Shown: positions 35,333 through 43,958, numbered from the stretch's first letter. The stretch is 64,000 bases of DNA from Halosimplex carlsbadense 2-9-1 (GCF_000337455.1 NZ_AOIU01000035.1:91925-155924); one strand, 5' to 3'. Made by a program: numbers and translations. The notes: generated by a model not told the origin, from the letters alone.

Positions 35333-35950
35333 ATGTCAGCATCCGGAGACAGCGACCGCTCTGCGGCAACAGGCGGGCGCGCAGAGCGAGTCAGACGTGG
35401 CGAGCGAGCACAGCGACGGCGCGGACAGACGACGCTCGACTTCGCCATCGGGATGAGTCTGTTCCTGTTGACGCTGACGGTCGTCTTCCTGTTCGTCCCG
35501 GGGATGATCGACCCGTTCACGGGCGGCGCGCAGGGTGAGACGCCGGCGGCCGACCGGATCGCGGACGACCTGGTCGAAAGCCGGCTGGGCGACCCGAGCG
35601 AGCCGTACGCGTTGGACTCCGAATGCACGCGGCGGTTCTTCGAGAGCGGAGCGGCGCCGGCCTGCGGGTTCGCGGGCGGCCCGCTTCAGGAGCGGGTCGG
35701 GCTGCTCGACCGAACGCCGATCAACGTGACGATCCGCGGGAACGTGAGCGGGTCGAGCGAGCCGGCGGTGCTCTGCTGGGACAGTAGTGCGGAGTCGGTG
35801 GTCGAGGCGAGCGCCTGTAATCCGGGGGGTTCGGACACGCGTCTCAGCCGCGGGTCAAACCCCGCGGGCAGCGGCGGGAAGACGGTCAGTGCGCGGCGAG
35901 TCGCGCTGCTGGACGGCCGCGACGTGACTGTCGAGGTGGTGCTGTGGTGA
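35333..35950 (+). CDS. Pilin-like membrane protein (DUF7287-like)
   Basis: The 205-residue protein has a basic N-terminus (residues 20-31, RRGERAQRRRGQ) followed by TTLDFAIGMSLFLLTLTVVFLFVPG. This RGQ-T-x-x-D/E-F arrangement before a hydrophobic helix is like the class III signal peptide of archaeal pilins, with a D in place of the usual E. An external domain follows with two cysteine-containing segments (DSECTRRFF and CWDSS). This is the first of five genes that overlap one another by 4-16 nt, clearly one operon. The family name DUF7287 is from memory. It may be a minor pilin or an assembly cofactor for the PilB/PilC-like machine upstream. Confidence 0.75.
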   Translation: MSASGDSDRSAATGGRAERVRRGERAQRRRGQTTLDFAIGMSLFLLTLTVVFLFVPGMIDPFTGGAQGETPAADRIADDLVESRLGDPSEPYALDSECTRRFFESGAAPACGFAGGPLQERVGLLDRTPINVTIRGNVSGSSEPAVLCWDSSAESVVEASACNPGGSDTRLSRGSNPAGSGGKTVSARRVALLDGRDVTVEVVLW

Positions 35951-36588
35951 GTCGCGGGCCGCCGGCTGCGGGTCGGTCCCGCGGCGGAGGCGGCGCTCGG
36001 GGCGGTCGCGGACAGGCGCACGCGCTTGAGGGGGTCGTCGCGAGTCTCGTCCTGCTCTCGGCGGTCGTCTTCGCGCTCCAGATGACCGCGGTAACGCCGC
36101 TATCGGCGAGCACGTCCAGCCAGCACCTGGAGAACCAGCAGCGGGAATCCGCCCGGGGAATCCTGGGCGCTGCCGCCGCCAACGGCTCGCTCGAACCGGC
36201 CGTGCTGTACTGGAGCGGGACGGCCGAACGCTTCCACGGCGCGAGCGACCAGGGGTACTACACGAGCGGCGCGCCGGAGACCGCCTTCGGTCGGATGCTC
36301 GGGCGGTCGTTCGACCGGGGCGGGGTCGCGTACAACGTCCGGCTATCGTTCGCCGACGGCTCCGGGGGACAGGAGGAGATTGCGATGGTGTATCAGGGAG
36401 AACCGAGCGACAACGCCGTCAGCGCGACCCGGACGGTCGTCCTGCTCGACGACGCGCAGCTGCTGGACGCCGGTGGCGAGCCACGGGGCGAGACGGTCCG
36501 CGAGTCGAGCCGGTTCTACGCGCCGGACGCCGACAGCGGGAGCGTCTACAACGTGATCAGGGTGGAGGTGGTCGTGTGGCGGATCTGA
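35947..36588 (+). CDS. Pilin-like membrane protein (DUF7288-like)
   Basis: The start is a GTG in a GTGA overlap with the previous stop; another GTG one codon earlier is also possible. After a glycine- and arginine-rich leader comes GRGQAHALEGVVASLVLLSAVVFAL, a pilin-like helix with a conserved E at the position expected for E5 of mature pilins. An external domain of about 160 residues follows, with strands and an RVEVVVWRI end that pairs in pattern with the EVVLW end of the upstream protein. It is likely inserted in the membrane via this helix and built into a pilus-type structure. Confidence 0.75.
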   Translation: MSRGPPAAGRSRGGGGARGGRGQAHALEGVVASLVLLSAVVFALQMTAVTPLSASTSSQHLENQQRESARGILGAAAANGSLEPAVLYWSGTAERFHGASDQGYYTSGAPETAFGRMLGRSFDRGGVAYNVRLSFADGSGGQEEIAMVYQGEPSDNAVSATRTVVLLDDAQLLDAGGEPRGETVRESSRFYAPDADSGSVYNVIRVEVVVWRI

Positions 36589-37493
36589 GGCGGACCGGTC
36601 ATCGCGCGACCGACCGCGGCCAGATGATACTGCTGGCGGGGTTCGCGATGGCGGTCACGCTGCTGGTGCTGGCGGTCGTGATCAACTCCGCGATCGCAAC
36701 GGAAAACCTCGGCACCCGGAGCGACATCGGGAGCACCTCGGGCGCGGTGACCTACCAGGGGGCCGTCGAGCGCGGGGCGCTGGAGGCGTTCCGGTACGCG
36801 AACGAGGTCAACGGGAGCGACGACCACGACGAATTGGCGGCGAACGTCACGACGGCGGTCGAGGCCGTCAGCGCGCTCTCGGCCCGTCAGCAGGTCACTC
36901 GCGGCTACGTGCCGAACGCGAGCGTCGTCGACACCGTCGAGGGGACGGCGATCCGCGACGACACCGGCGAGTTCACGGGGCCGAACGACGACTCGAACTG
37001 GACCGTCGCGAACTCGGTCTCGGGCGTCCGCGAGTTCTCGCTCTACGTCGACCGGTGGAACAGCACCAGCCCCCACGAGTTCCGGGTCGTCGCCTCGGAC
37101 CCGTCGACGTGGTATCTGAACGTCTCCTACGACGGCAGCGAGTACGAGGTCGGGGTCACCGACTCGGGCGCCTACCAGTCGTGCTACAGCGGCCCGAGCG
37201 GGAACTTCTGGGTGAACGTCTCGGCCGGGACGGTCGCGGGCAGTCCGTGCCCGGCGCTCGATATGGGCTCGCTCGGGAGCTACGACCTGGCGTTCGAGAA
37301 CGGCTCGGCCGTCGAGGAGGGCCGCTACTCGCTGGTGGTCAACCGGTCGGCGGCGTCGCGCTACGACACGGACCCCGGCGAGCCGCGGGGCGAGACGGTG
37401 CTGTACTCGGCGACGGTCGACCTCCGGTACCGCGGGCCCGACCTCTCCTACCGGACGTCGCTCCGGATCGCTCCGGGTGAGTCGGATGCGTAG
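36576..37493 (+). CDS. Pilin-like membrane protein (DUF7261-like)
   Basis: The 305-residue protein uses a GTG start that overlaps the previous gene by 13 nt. It begins with a charged leader ending DRGQMILLAGFAMAVTLLVLAVVIN. The helix is pilin-like, though M-I-L replaces the usual acidic residue. The external part holds about ten N-x-S/T sites, two cysteines near the middle (YQSCYSGP and GSPCPAL) and a strand-rich pattern (HEFRVVASDPSTWYLNVSYD). I recall this as the DUF7261 family. It is the largest of the five overlapping genes. Confidence 0.75.
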   Translation: MADLRRTGHRATDRGQMILLAGFAMAVTLLVLAVVINSAIATENLGTRSDIGSTSGAVTYQGAVERGALEAFRYANEVNGSDDHDELAANVTTAVEAVSALSARQQVTRGYVPNASVVDTVEGTAIRDDTGEFTGPNDDSNWTVANSVSGVREFSLYVDRWNSTSPHEFRVVASDPSTWYLNVSYDGSEYEVGVTDSGAYQSCYSGPSGNFWVNVSAGTVAGSPCPALDMGSLGSYDLAFENGSAVEEGRYSLVVNRSAASRYDTDPGEPRGETVLYSATVDLRYRGPDLSYRTSLRIAPGESDA

Positions 37494-37947
37494 CGCCGCG
37501 GGGCCGCGGGGACGCGGTCGCGGGCAGTCGACGACGCTACAGTACACGCTGACGCTAGCGGTCGCGACGCTGGTCGTGACGGGGCTGTTCGTCGCGGCGG
37601 GCGACCTCGTGACGAGCGAGCGCGAACAGGTCATCAGGACCGAGCTGGAGGTCGTCGGTCAGCAGCTCGCCGGGGAGCTGACCGCCGCGGACCGACTCGT
37701 CCGGTCGAGCGAGGGGACGGAGGCGCTGGCGATCAACGCCTCGCTCCCGCCGGAGGTCACCGGCGCCGGGTACACCGTCGCGATCAGCGACGACGGGACC
37801 GACCAGTGGGTGAACTTGACGACGGCGTCGCCCGATGTCTCGGTGTCCGTCCGGGTCGATACGGGGACGGACCTCGCCGACGCGTCGGTCCAGGGGGGCG
37901 ACCTGTCGATCGTGTACGACGGCAGCGCCCTGGAGGTGCGGTCGTGA
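37486..37947 (+). CDS. Pilin-like membrane protein (DUF7262/7266-like)
   Basis: The start is set at the ATG that overlaps the previous stop; a GTG three codons upstream is also in frame. After GPRGRGRGQST the helix TLQYTLTLAVATLVVTGLFVA extends into EREQVIRTELEVVGQQLAGEL, a continuous long helix like that of type IV pilins. The remaining 90 residues form strands (YTVAISDDGTDQWVNLTTA) and a C-terminal sheet. The protein is close in size (153 residues) to a minor pilin. Confidence 0.75.
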   Translation: MRSAAGPRGRGRGQSTTLQYTLTLAVATLVVTGLFVAAGDLVTSEREQVIRTELEVVGQQLAGELTAADRLVRSSEGTEALAINASLPPEVTGAGYTVAISDDGTDQWVNLTTASPDVSVSVRVDTGTDLADASVQGGDLSIVYDGSALEVRS

Positions 37948-38750
37948 TCCCGCCCGCAGCCAGTCGGCGGGCTTCGAACTCGACCGGCGACGGCGGAGCG
38001 AGGGACGGCGACCGGGCCATCAGCGACGTGGTCGGGTTCGTGCTGGTGTTCGCGCTGATCGTCTCGGTCGTGGCCGTCGTCTCACTGGCGGGGCTGGGGT
38101 CGCTACAGTCGGCGCGCGACGCGGGCCAGACCGACAACGCAGAGCGAGCGATGGGGATCCTCGCGGACAACGCGGCGGACGTGTACCAGCGCGGGGCGCC
38201 GAGCCGGGCGACGGAGATCAGTCTCGACGACGCGGGGATGCACCTCGGCGAGCCGGTGACGGTTCGGGTCGCCGACGCCGAGGGGTCGGTCTCGTTCGAC
38301 GAGTCGTTCTCGATACGGCCGCTCGTCTACCGGGGGCCCGACGGCACCGAGCTGGTGTACTCGATGGGGGCGCTGTTCCGGGTGCAGGACCGCGGCGGGG
38401 TGGTCGTCCGCGAATGGCCGGGACGCGTGACCGGCGACCGCGTCGCGATGCCGGTCGTGAACACGAGTTCCGCGACCGGCGGCGCGCAGTCGCTCGCGAG
38501 TTCGACCGTCCTGGTCAGGACGGTGGCGACGAACCGATCGGTCGTGGCGGAAGTGACCGGCTTCGAAGAGAAGTGGACGGTACGGATCGACTCGCCACGC
38601 CGGGAGCTGTGGTTCCGGACGCTGGACCGCCGAACGGGTGTCGACTGCGACCTGCCCACCGGCGACGACCACGTCGTCTGCACGATGACCGGCGAGCCCT
38701 CGGCACTGTACCTCACGGAGACGCGGATCGAAGTCTCGATCGACCGATGA
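37944..38750 (+). CDS. Pilin-like membrane protein with AISDVVG signal
   Basis: A GTG start overlaps the previous stop (GTGA). The 268-residue protein has DRAISDVVGFVLVFALIVSVVAVVSLAG at residues 25-52. This AIS-D/E-VVG motif is close to the class III pilin cleavage site of haloarchaeal pilins, where the cut follows the basic residue. A long helix (LQSARDAGQTDNAERAMGIL) and an external domain of about 190 residues follow, with a repeat of valine-rich strands and two cysteines (VDCDLP, VVCTM). It is the last of the co-oriented set. A terminator is not obvious. Confidence 0.76.
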   Translation: MIPPAASRRASNSTGDGGARDGDRAISDVVGFVLVFALIVSVVAVVSLAGLGSLQSARDAGQTDNAERAMGILADNAADVYQRGAPSRATEISLDDAGMHLGEPVTVRVADAEGSVSFDESFSIRPLVYRGPDGTELVYSMGALFRVQDRGGVVVREWPGRVTGDRVAMPVVNTSSATGGAQSLASSTVLVRTVATNRSVVAEVTGFEEKWTVRIDSPRRELWFRTLDRRTGVDCDLPTGDDHVVCTMTGEPSALYLTETRIEVSIDR

Positions 38751-38860
38751 TGGGGCGGACGGTCTCGACCGGCAGGTGGCGCTGTGAGAGCGTCCCGTCG
38801 AACCCGCGCTATCGAAGGTAGTGCCGGAACCCACCTCCCGGGAGAGGACCAGAGCGTCGC

Positions 38861-41023
38861 TCAGCGACTCGTGACGTTGACGCGGTTGACCGAGACGTGC
38901 AGGTAGGAGATGGTCGGAACGGAGCTTTTCGAGAACACGTTCGATTTCAGGAGTCGCTCGTCGAAGTAGATGTCCTGGCCCCCAGTGGTCGTGCCGTCGC
39001 CGGTGACGACGGCGCCGTAGACGTTGGTCCCGCCCCCGAGGTCGACCGTCGATTCGGAGTAGACGACGCCGTAGAATCCGTTGGACGCCTGGACATCCGT
39101 GTCGTGGACCGTGCTGCCGGCGTACAGCCAGAACTGGTCGCCGCGGCCCTCGTTCTCCCCGTCGACGGTCTCGACCGAGGAACCACCGCTGATATCCACG
39201 TCTTCGGTCACGTACACGTGGACGCGGTTCGACCCTTCGATGTCGACGTCGATACTGTTCCAGTCGAGGTCGCCGTCGACGACGAGGTGGATGTCGCCGC
39301 CGGTCGTGTCGAACGTAAGCGACGGGCCGCCGCCGTAGTACAGGTCGCCGTCGTAGTAGTACGCGCCGGCGGTCAGTTCGTCGTCGACGCCGTTGCCGCC
39401 GTCGAAGTCGTCGAACGCGGCGGTGTCGTTGTCGTTCTCGTCGGCGTACTTGCTGACGGCCTGGTCGACGTGGCCCTTCGGGTCGGGCAGCGTCGTGTCG
39501 CGTTCGACGGTCACCGAGGGGACTATCACCGCCGAGGGCGCGGCTGCGCCCTCGATGATCGTCCCGCCGTTGTCGTTGGCGACGTCGACCGTCCCGCCGG
39601 CGGTCATGCTCCCGGAGGAACCGAGCACGGTGCCGCTGCCCATCGCGTCGATATCCCCGCCGACGTGGATATCGCCATCGTAGCTGTTCCCGCTCCCGGA
39701 GTCGACGAGGTCGCCCTCGGCCCTGATCTCGCAGGCGTCACAGATCGTGATGCCGCCGTTGTTGACGTACACGCTCCCGCCGGAGACGATGTCGCCGTCG
39801 AACCCGTTCTCGATGGACACGTCTCCGGCAGCGATGACGGTGCTGTCGACGTTGTCCTCCAAGACGACGCTCCCGTTCACGACGATGTCGCCGCCGACGC
39901 TCAGGCTGCCGGTCGATTCGAAGTCACCGCCGACTCTGAGGTCGCCACCGATGTCGAGGTCGCCGCTCGATTCGAAGTCGTCTTGTACGGTGAGGTCGCC
40001 ACCGATGGTCGGGCCGCCGCTGGACTCGAAGTCGCCGGCGATCTCGACGTTCCCGTTCGCGTCCACGCCGCCGTGGGCGTCCAGGCTCTCCCCGACGTAG
40101 AGGTCGCCGTTCACCTCGGCGCCGCCGCGGAGATCGCTGCCGTCGGTCGTGTACACGTCACCGTTCGCGCGCTCCCGGTAGCTGCCGATGCCCACTCCCC
40201 CCTCGTTCTTGTCGGTTCGCGAGTCGTAGCTGTAGACGCCCACGCCGCCGCCGATGCCGCCGTTGCCCGTGGTGGTGAAGGCGTTGTCGACGGTCACGTC
40301 GCTGGGGACGAGCAGCGTCGCTGTCGCGGTCCCGGCGTCGTGGTCGTAGTCGACGCTTCCGGTGGTGCGCTGGCTGAAGTACCGGCCCCACGCCTCGTAG
40401 TACTCGCTGCTGACGGTGACTTTCACCTTGCCGTTACGGAGCGGGTTCGTCAGCGCCGGGTCGCCCGCGTCGGGGTCCGGGAAGCGCGTGGCGGTCGACC
40501 CGTTTTTCGCGATGCGGGCGGTCCCGGACAGTCCCGGGTCGCCAGTCACGGACACCAGCGGGTGCGTGAGCGTCGCGTTGCGGTAGTGGAACTCCGGCGG
40601 CGAGACCATCACCGCGCCCGACTCCGTCCGCTTCCAGACGCCGCCGCCCTGGTAGGCCAGCGTGGTGTCACCGGTCTCGTAGACGACGGCGCCCAGCGTG
40701 ACGTTCATGATCTTCGACGTCCCGCCGCCGGCGGCGTTCTCGACGGTGAGGTTCATCCAGCCGGCGTCCTCCGCGACGGCGTACTCGCCGCCGCCGGCGG
40801 GCAAGTCGACGCCCTGATAGCTCGTTCCCCCGAGCGCGACCATTGCCGTCTTCGAATCGAACTGCGTGAGTACTTTCTCCGCCCGGCTCGTGTCCAGTTG
40901 CTGGTTCGTATCGTCCAGCGCCGTCGCGCCGACCGTCAGCACCACGGCGGTTCCCCCGACGACGATAGCGAACAGCAACACGATCCCCAGCACGGTACTC
41001 ACCGCGCGCGCGTCCTGACTCAT
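38861..41023 (-). CDS. Large pilin-like protein with beta-helix (DUF7289/DUF7305-like)
   Basis: The 720-residue protein starts MSQDARAVSTVLGIVLLFAIVV. The ARAVST-x-LG signal and helix are those of haloarchaeal pilin-like proteins. Residues about 240-520 hold at least twelve short strand repeats of the form GGDLxVGGDFESTGSL, 10-14 residues each, like bactofilin or pectate-lyase-type beta-helices. A C-terminal part (LTAGAYYYDGDLYYGGG to VVYSESTVDLGGGTNVYGA) resembles DUF7305. The two halves together would give a rod about 10 nm or more from the surface. It is convergent with the five pilin-like genes and likely a tip or adhesive subunit (inferred). A 4-codon longer start is possible. Confidence 0.8.
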   Translation of the reverse strand: MSQDARAVSTVLGIVLLFAIVVGGTAVVLTVGATALDDTNQQLDTSRAEKVLTQFDSKTAMVALGGTSYQGVDLPAGGGEYAVAEDAGWMNLTVENAAGGGTSKIMNVTLGAVVYETGDTTLAYQGGGVWKRTESGAVMVSPPEFHYRNATLTHPLVSVTGDPGLSGTARIAKNGSTATRFPDPDAGDPALTNPLRNGKVKVTVSSEYYEAWGRYFSQRTTGSVDYDHDAGTATATLLVPSDVTVDNAFTTTGNGGIGGGVGVYSYDSRTDKNEGGVGIGSYRERANGDVYTTDGSDLRGGAEVNGDLYVGESLDAHGGVDANGNVEIAGDFESSGGPTIGGDLTVQDDFESSGDLDIGGDLRVGGDFESTGSLSVGGDIVVNGSVVLEDNVDSTVIAAGDVSIENGFDGDIVSGGSVYVNNGGITICDACEIRAEGDLVDSGSGNSYDGDIHVGGDIDAMGSGTVLGSSGSMTAGGTVDVANDNGGTIIEGAAAPSAVIVPSVTVERDTTLPDPKGHVDQAVSKYADENDNDTAAFDDFDGGNGVDDELTAGAYYYDGDLYYGGGPSLTFDTTGGDIHLVVDGDLDWNSIDVDIEGSNRVHVYVTEDVDISGGSSVETVDGENEGRGDQFWLYAGSTVHDTDVQASNGFYGVVYSESTVDLGGGTNVYGAVVTGDGTTTGGQDIYFDERLLKSNVFSKSSVPTISYLHVSVNRVNVTSR

Positions 41024-41419
41024 CGATCTCTGCACGGCCTACCGCGTCCCGGTCAATAAACGCGCGCCTTCGTTTATCACGATTGAAACCGAATCGGCCA
41101 CCGACCGTCAGAAGGGCGTATTTGGGCGCTCTCGTGGCCCGAAAAGTAAGATTCAATTTTTGATAGCGTTGGGTTCTCGGCAAGATTCGTCGAACGACCG
41201 CTGGGTCGGCCGGGTCCGATGGAAACTGTTTAGTGTCGCAAAGGGGACTCTCCGGTGGGAACGCACGACCGCAAATCTGACTCGCTGTGCGCTTGCACAG
41301 CTCGGGATTGCGGCCGTGTCCGCGTCGATCGGGCTTCGCATCGCGAAGCGCGCGGCGCACACACGCACGAGGCGATCGAGAGACCGCCCGACAGCGGCTC
41401 GTCGCGTTCCAATCTAACA
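41024..41419 (+). other. Divergent intergenic region with two hairpins before uS15
   Basis: No gene is found in 396 bases. An AT-rich part (aagattcaatttttgatagc, 41149-41168) and aactgtttagtg (41225-41236) could be promoters. Two perfect 7-bp hairpins occur: gctgtgc/gcacagc (41284-41301) and gcttcgc/gcgaagc (41333-41349). If transcription starts near 41255, the uS15 transcript has a structured leader of about 165 nt; alternatively the hairpins may belong to a small RNA. Confidence 0.45.
41055..41062 (-). promoter_or_regulatory. TATA-like box of the large pilin-like gene
   Basis: On the minus strand gtttattg lies 32-39 nt before the start codon at 41023. A second AT-rich word, gataaacg, lies about 20 nt further upstream. 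Confidence 0.5.
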
Positions 41420-41884
41420 ATGGCACGAATGCACACCCGCCGTCGCGGCTCGTCCAGTTCGGACAAGCCGGCGGCAGACGAACCCCCGGAGTGGAGCGAC
41501 GTAGACGAAGACGCCATCGAAGAGCGCGTCGTCGAGCTGGCCGAGCAGGGCCACAGCCCCAGCCAGATCGGCCTGAAGCTGCGCGACGAGGGCGTCAACG
41601 GGACCCCGGTCCCGGACGTCTCCCTCGCCACCGACAAGAAGATCACCGAGATCCTCGAAGAGAACGACGCCGACCCCGAGCTGCCCGAGGACCTGCGCAA
41701 CCTCTTCGAGCGGGCCGTCCGCCTGCACGAGCACATGGACGAGAACCCGACCGACCACCAGAACAAGCGCGCGCTCCAGAACACCGAGTCGAAGATCCGC
41801 CGCCTGGTCGACTACTACCGCGGCGACGAACTCGACGAGGAGTTCGCCTACAGCTACGACGAAGTCGCCGAGCTCCTCGAATAG
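41420..41884 (+). CDS. rps15: 30S ribosomal protein uS15 (S15)
   Basis: The 154-residue protein has the archaeal/eukaryotic S15 order: HTRRRGSSSSDKPA near the start, PSQIGLKLRDEGVNGTPVPD, then the rRNA-binding helices with LRNLFERAVRLHEHMDENPTD and NKRALQNTESKIRRLVDYYR. It binds 16S rRNA in the central domain of the small subunit. The start is chosen at MARMHTRR, the family start. The next gene begins directly after its stop, so four genes (uS15, RecJ-like, Pcc1, eS1) form one tightly packed operon. Confidence 0.97.
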   Translation: MARMHTRRRGSSSSDKPAADEPPEWSDVDEDAIEERVVELAEQGHSPSQIGLKLRDEGVNGTPVPDVSLATDKKITEILEENDADPELPEDLRNLFERAVRLHEHMDENPTDHQNKRALQNTESKIRRLVDYYRGDELDEEFAYSYDEVAELLE

Positions 41885-43051
41885 ATGTCGGCCACCGCCC
41901 GCTCCGAGGACGCCCCCGCCGCCGGCGAGATCGCCGCACGGCTCCGCGAGGCCGGCTTCGTCCGGCTCGTCGGCGCCGCGACCGGCGACGCGCTGGCCGC
42001 CAGCGGCGTCCTCGCGCGGGCGCTCGCCGACCGCGACCGACCGTTCCAGGTCTCGGTCGCCGACCTCCCCGCCGACACCGAGCGGTCGACCGACGCCGAC
42101 CTGACCGTCGCCGTCGGGCGGAGCGACCCCGTCGCCGACTGCTCGGTCCCCGGCACCGCCGAGCCGGCCAGCGAGACGGCCTTCGCCGTCGCGCGCGAAC
42201 TCGGCGCCGACCCCGACGCCGCGCTCGCGCTCGCCGGCTGCGTCGCCGACGGCCGTGAGCCCGCAGGAGCGGTCGCCGAGGCCGCCGAGGCCGCGGGGAT
42301 CGAACGCCGCCCCGGCGTGGCGATACCGACGACCGATCTGGTCGACGGGCTCGCCCACTCGACGCTCGTTCACGGGCCGTTCTCGGGTGACTCCGAGGCG
42401 GTCGCCGCGGCGCTCGCCGCCGCGGGCTTCGTCGTCGGTGACCCCGAGGCGAGCGACCCCCGCCTCGACGCGACGGGCCTCGACGAACAGGCCCACCGCC
42501 GCGCGGCCTCGCTGGTCGCGCTGCGGAGCGTCGGCGAGGACTCGGTCCCGCCGCGAGGCGGGCACGCCGTCGAGCGGGCGCTGCGCCCGTTCGTCGGTGG
42601 TCCCTTCGAGACGGTCGGCGGCTACGCCGACGTGCTCGACGCCGTCGCCCGGGAGCGCCCGGGGACCGGCGTCGCGCTCGCGCTCGGACACGACGTGGGC
42701 GAGGCCGCGCTCGACGCGTGGCGTGCCCACGCGCGACGCGCTCACGACGCGGTCGCCGACGCGACGACCGGCCGGTACGACGGGCTGTTCGTCGCACGCG
42801 CCGAGACGGACGCCGCGCCGGTCGCCACGCTGGCGTGGCTCGTCCACGCCTTCCGCTCGCCCGAGCCGGTGACCCTCGCGGTCACCGACGGGGCGGCGGC
42901 GGCCGTCGCCGACGACCGGACCCTCGAATCGGTGCTCTCGACGGCCGCCGCGGGCGTCGACGGCCACGCGGCGGCGACCGGGACGACCGGTCGCGCCCGC
43001 TTCGACGTGGAGACGGGCGCGTTCATCACCGCGTTCAGGGAGGCGCTATGA
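41885..43051 (+). CDS. RecJ-like (DHH-type) protein lacking catalytic motif
   Basis: The 388-residue protein begins at the base after the uS15 stop. Position in the uS15-Pcc1-eS1 cluster and overall layout (an N-terminal alpha/beta domain, a linker near residue 230, then a C-terminal DHHA1-type GG region at about 340-355) fit the archaeal RecJ-like family. The first metal-binding motif, normally H-x-D-x-D-G, is replaced by GAATGDALAAS (about residues 31-41), and no D-H-H triad is seen later. It is therefore likely inactive as a nuclease and may be a structural partner, as some archaeal RecJ/Cdc45 relatives are. The composition is unusually alanine- and arginine-rich. Its last codon overlaps the Pcc1 start. 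Confidence 0.75.
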   Translation: MSATARSEDAPAAGEIAARLREAGFVRLVGAATGDALAASGVLARALADRDRPFQVSVADLPADTERSTDADLTVAVGRSDPVADCSVPGTAEPASETAFAVARELGADPDAALALAGCVADGREPAGAVAEAAEAAGIERRPGVAIPTTDLVDGLAHSTLVHGPFSGDSEAVAAALAAAGFVVGDPEASDPRLDATGLDEQAHRRAASLVALRSVGEDSVPPRGGHAVERALRPFVGGPFETVGGYADVLDAVARERPGTGVALALGHDVGEAALDAWRAHARRAHDAVADATTGRYDGLFVARAETDAAPVATLAWLVHAFRSPEPVTLAVTDGAAAAVADDRTLESVLSTAAAGVDGHAAATGTTGRARFDVETGAFITAFREAL

Positions 43052-43311
43052 GGCGCGCGACGATCACGACGACCCACGGCGACGACGCCGCGGAACGCGT
43101 CGCGGCCGCGCTCGCTCCCGACAACACCGCCGAGATGGCGACGCGGGTCGAGGGCGATGCGGTCGTGACGACGGTCGAACGCGAGGAGACGAGCGGCCTG
43201 CGGTCGACGGTCGACGACTACGTCGTCAACTGCCGGGTCGCGGACCGGCTCGGCGGGGACGGGAGTACAGATTCGACGAACGACACACAAGACACAGACA
43301 CCAACACATGA
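43048..43311 (+). CDS. KEOPS complex subunit Pcc1
   Basis: The 87-residue protein begins MRRATITTTHGDDAAERVAAAL and continues with strands VEGDAVVTTVEREETSGLRSTVDDY, a small Pcc1-type alpha/beta fold, plus an acidic tail. Pcc1 dimerises and holds together the KEOPS complex, which makes the t6A modification at position 37 of ANN-decoding tRNAs. It overlaps the RecJ-like gene (ATGA) and eS1 (ATGA), so translation of the four proteins is coupled. The neighbourhood is the one usually seen in haloarchaea. Confidence 0.88.
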   Translation: MRRATITTTHGDDAAERVAAALAPDNTAEMATRVEGDAVVTTVEREETSGLRSTVDDYVVNCRVADRLGGDGSTDSTNDTQDTDTNT

Positions 43312-43958
43312 GCGAACGATCAGTTTCACGACGCAAGCAAGAGAAGCGGTGGTACACCCTGATAGCGCCCGAGCAGTTCGACCGGGAGGAGCTGGGTGAG
43401 ACCGTCGCGGACGAACCGGACAAGGTGCTCGGCCGCACCATCGAGACCACGCTGGGCGACCTCCGCAACGAGGCCAGCGAGAACAACACCAAGCTGACCT
43501 TCAAGGTCAACGAGGTCGCGTCGGACTCGGCGTACACCGAGTTCATCAAACACGAGCTGACGCGGGACTACCTGCGCTCGCTCGTCCGCCGCGGCTCCTC
43601 GAAGATCGAGGCCTACATCACGGTGCTGACCGAGGACGACTACCGCGTCCAGATCCAGCCCGTCGCGCTCACCACCAAGAGCGCCGACGAGAGCCAGGAG
43701 AAGGCCATCCGCCGCCAGATGATCGACATCGTCGAGGAGAACGCCCGCGAGCGCACCTACGCCGAAATCGTCGACAGCATCGTCGAGGGGCGCCTCTCCT
43801 CGGCGATCTACAACGAGGCCAAGACGATCTACCCGCTGCGCCGCGTGGAGATCCAGAAGCTGACCCTCGAGGCCCGCCCCGAGGAAGTCGCCGCCGAGGA
43901 GGAGACCTCCGTCGACGTCGAGGAAGACGAGGTCGCCGTCGACGAATCCGCCGACTGA
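43308..43958 (+). CDS. rps3ae: 30S ribosomal protein eS1 (S3Ae)
   Basis: The 216-residue protein has SRRKQEKRWYTLIAPEQFDR near the start, then TIETTLGDL, KHELTRDYLRSLVRRGSSKIEAY and a C-terminal acidic tail, all family features of eS1. It is a component of the small subunit platform of archaeal and eukaryotic ribosomes. The start is chosen at the ATG overlapping the Pcc1 stop. T-rich sequence right after the stop suggests the operon ends here. Confidence 0.97.
   Translation: MSERSVSRRKQEKRWYTLIAPEQFDREELGETVADEPDKVLGRTIETTLGDLRNEASENNTKLTFKVNEVASDSAYTEFIKHELTRDYLRSLVRRGSSKIEAYITVLTEDDYRVQIQPVALTTKSADESQEKAIRRQMIDIVEENARERTYAEIVDSIVEGRLSSAIYNEAKTIYPLRRVEIQKLTLEARPEEVAAEEETSVDVEEDEVAVDESAD

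Noticed and set aside
38897..41059. Long plus-strand open frame (about 720 residues) opposite the pilin-like protein
   Set aside because: The reverse frame has shadow composition; the minus strand has the pilin-type start and repeats.
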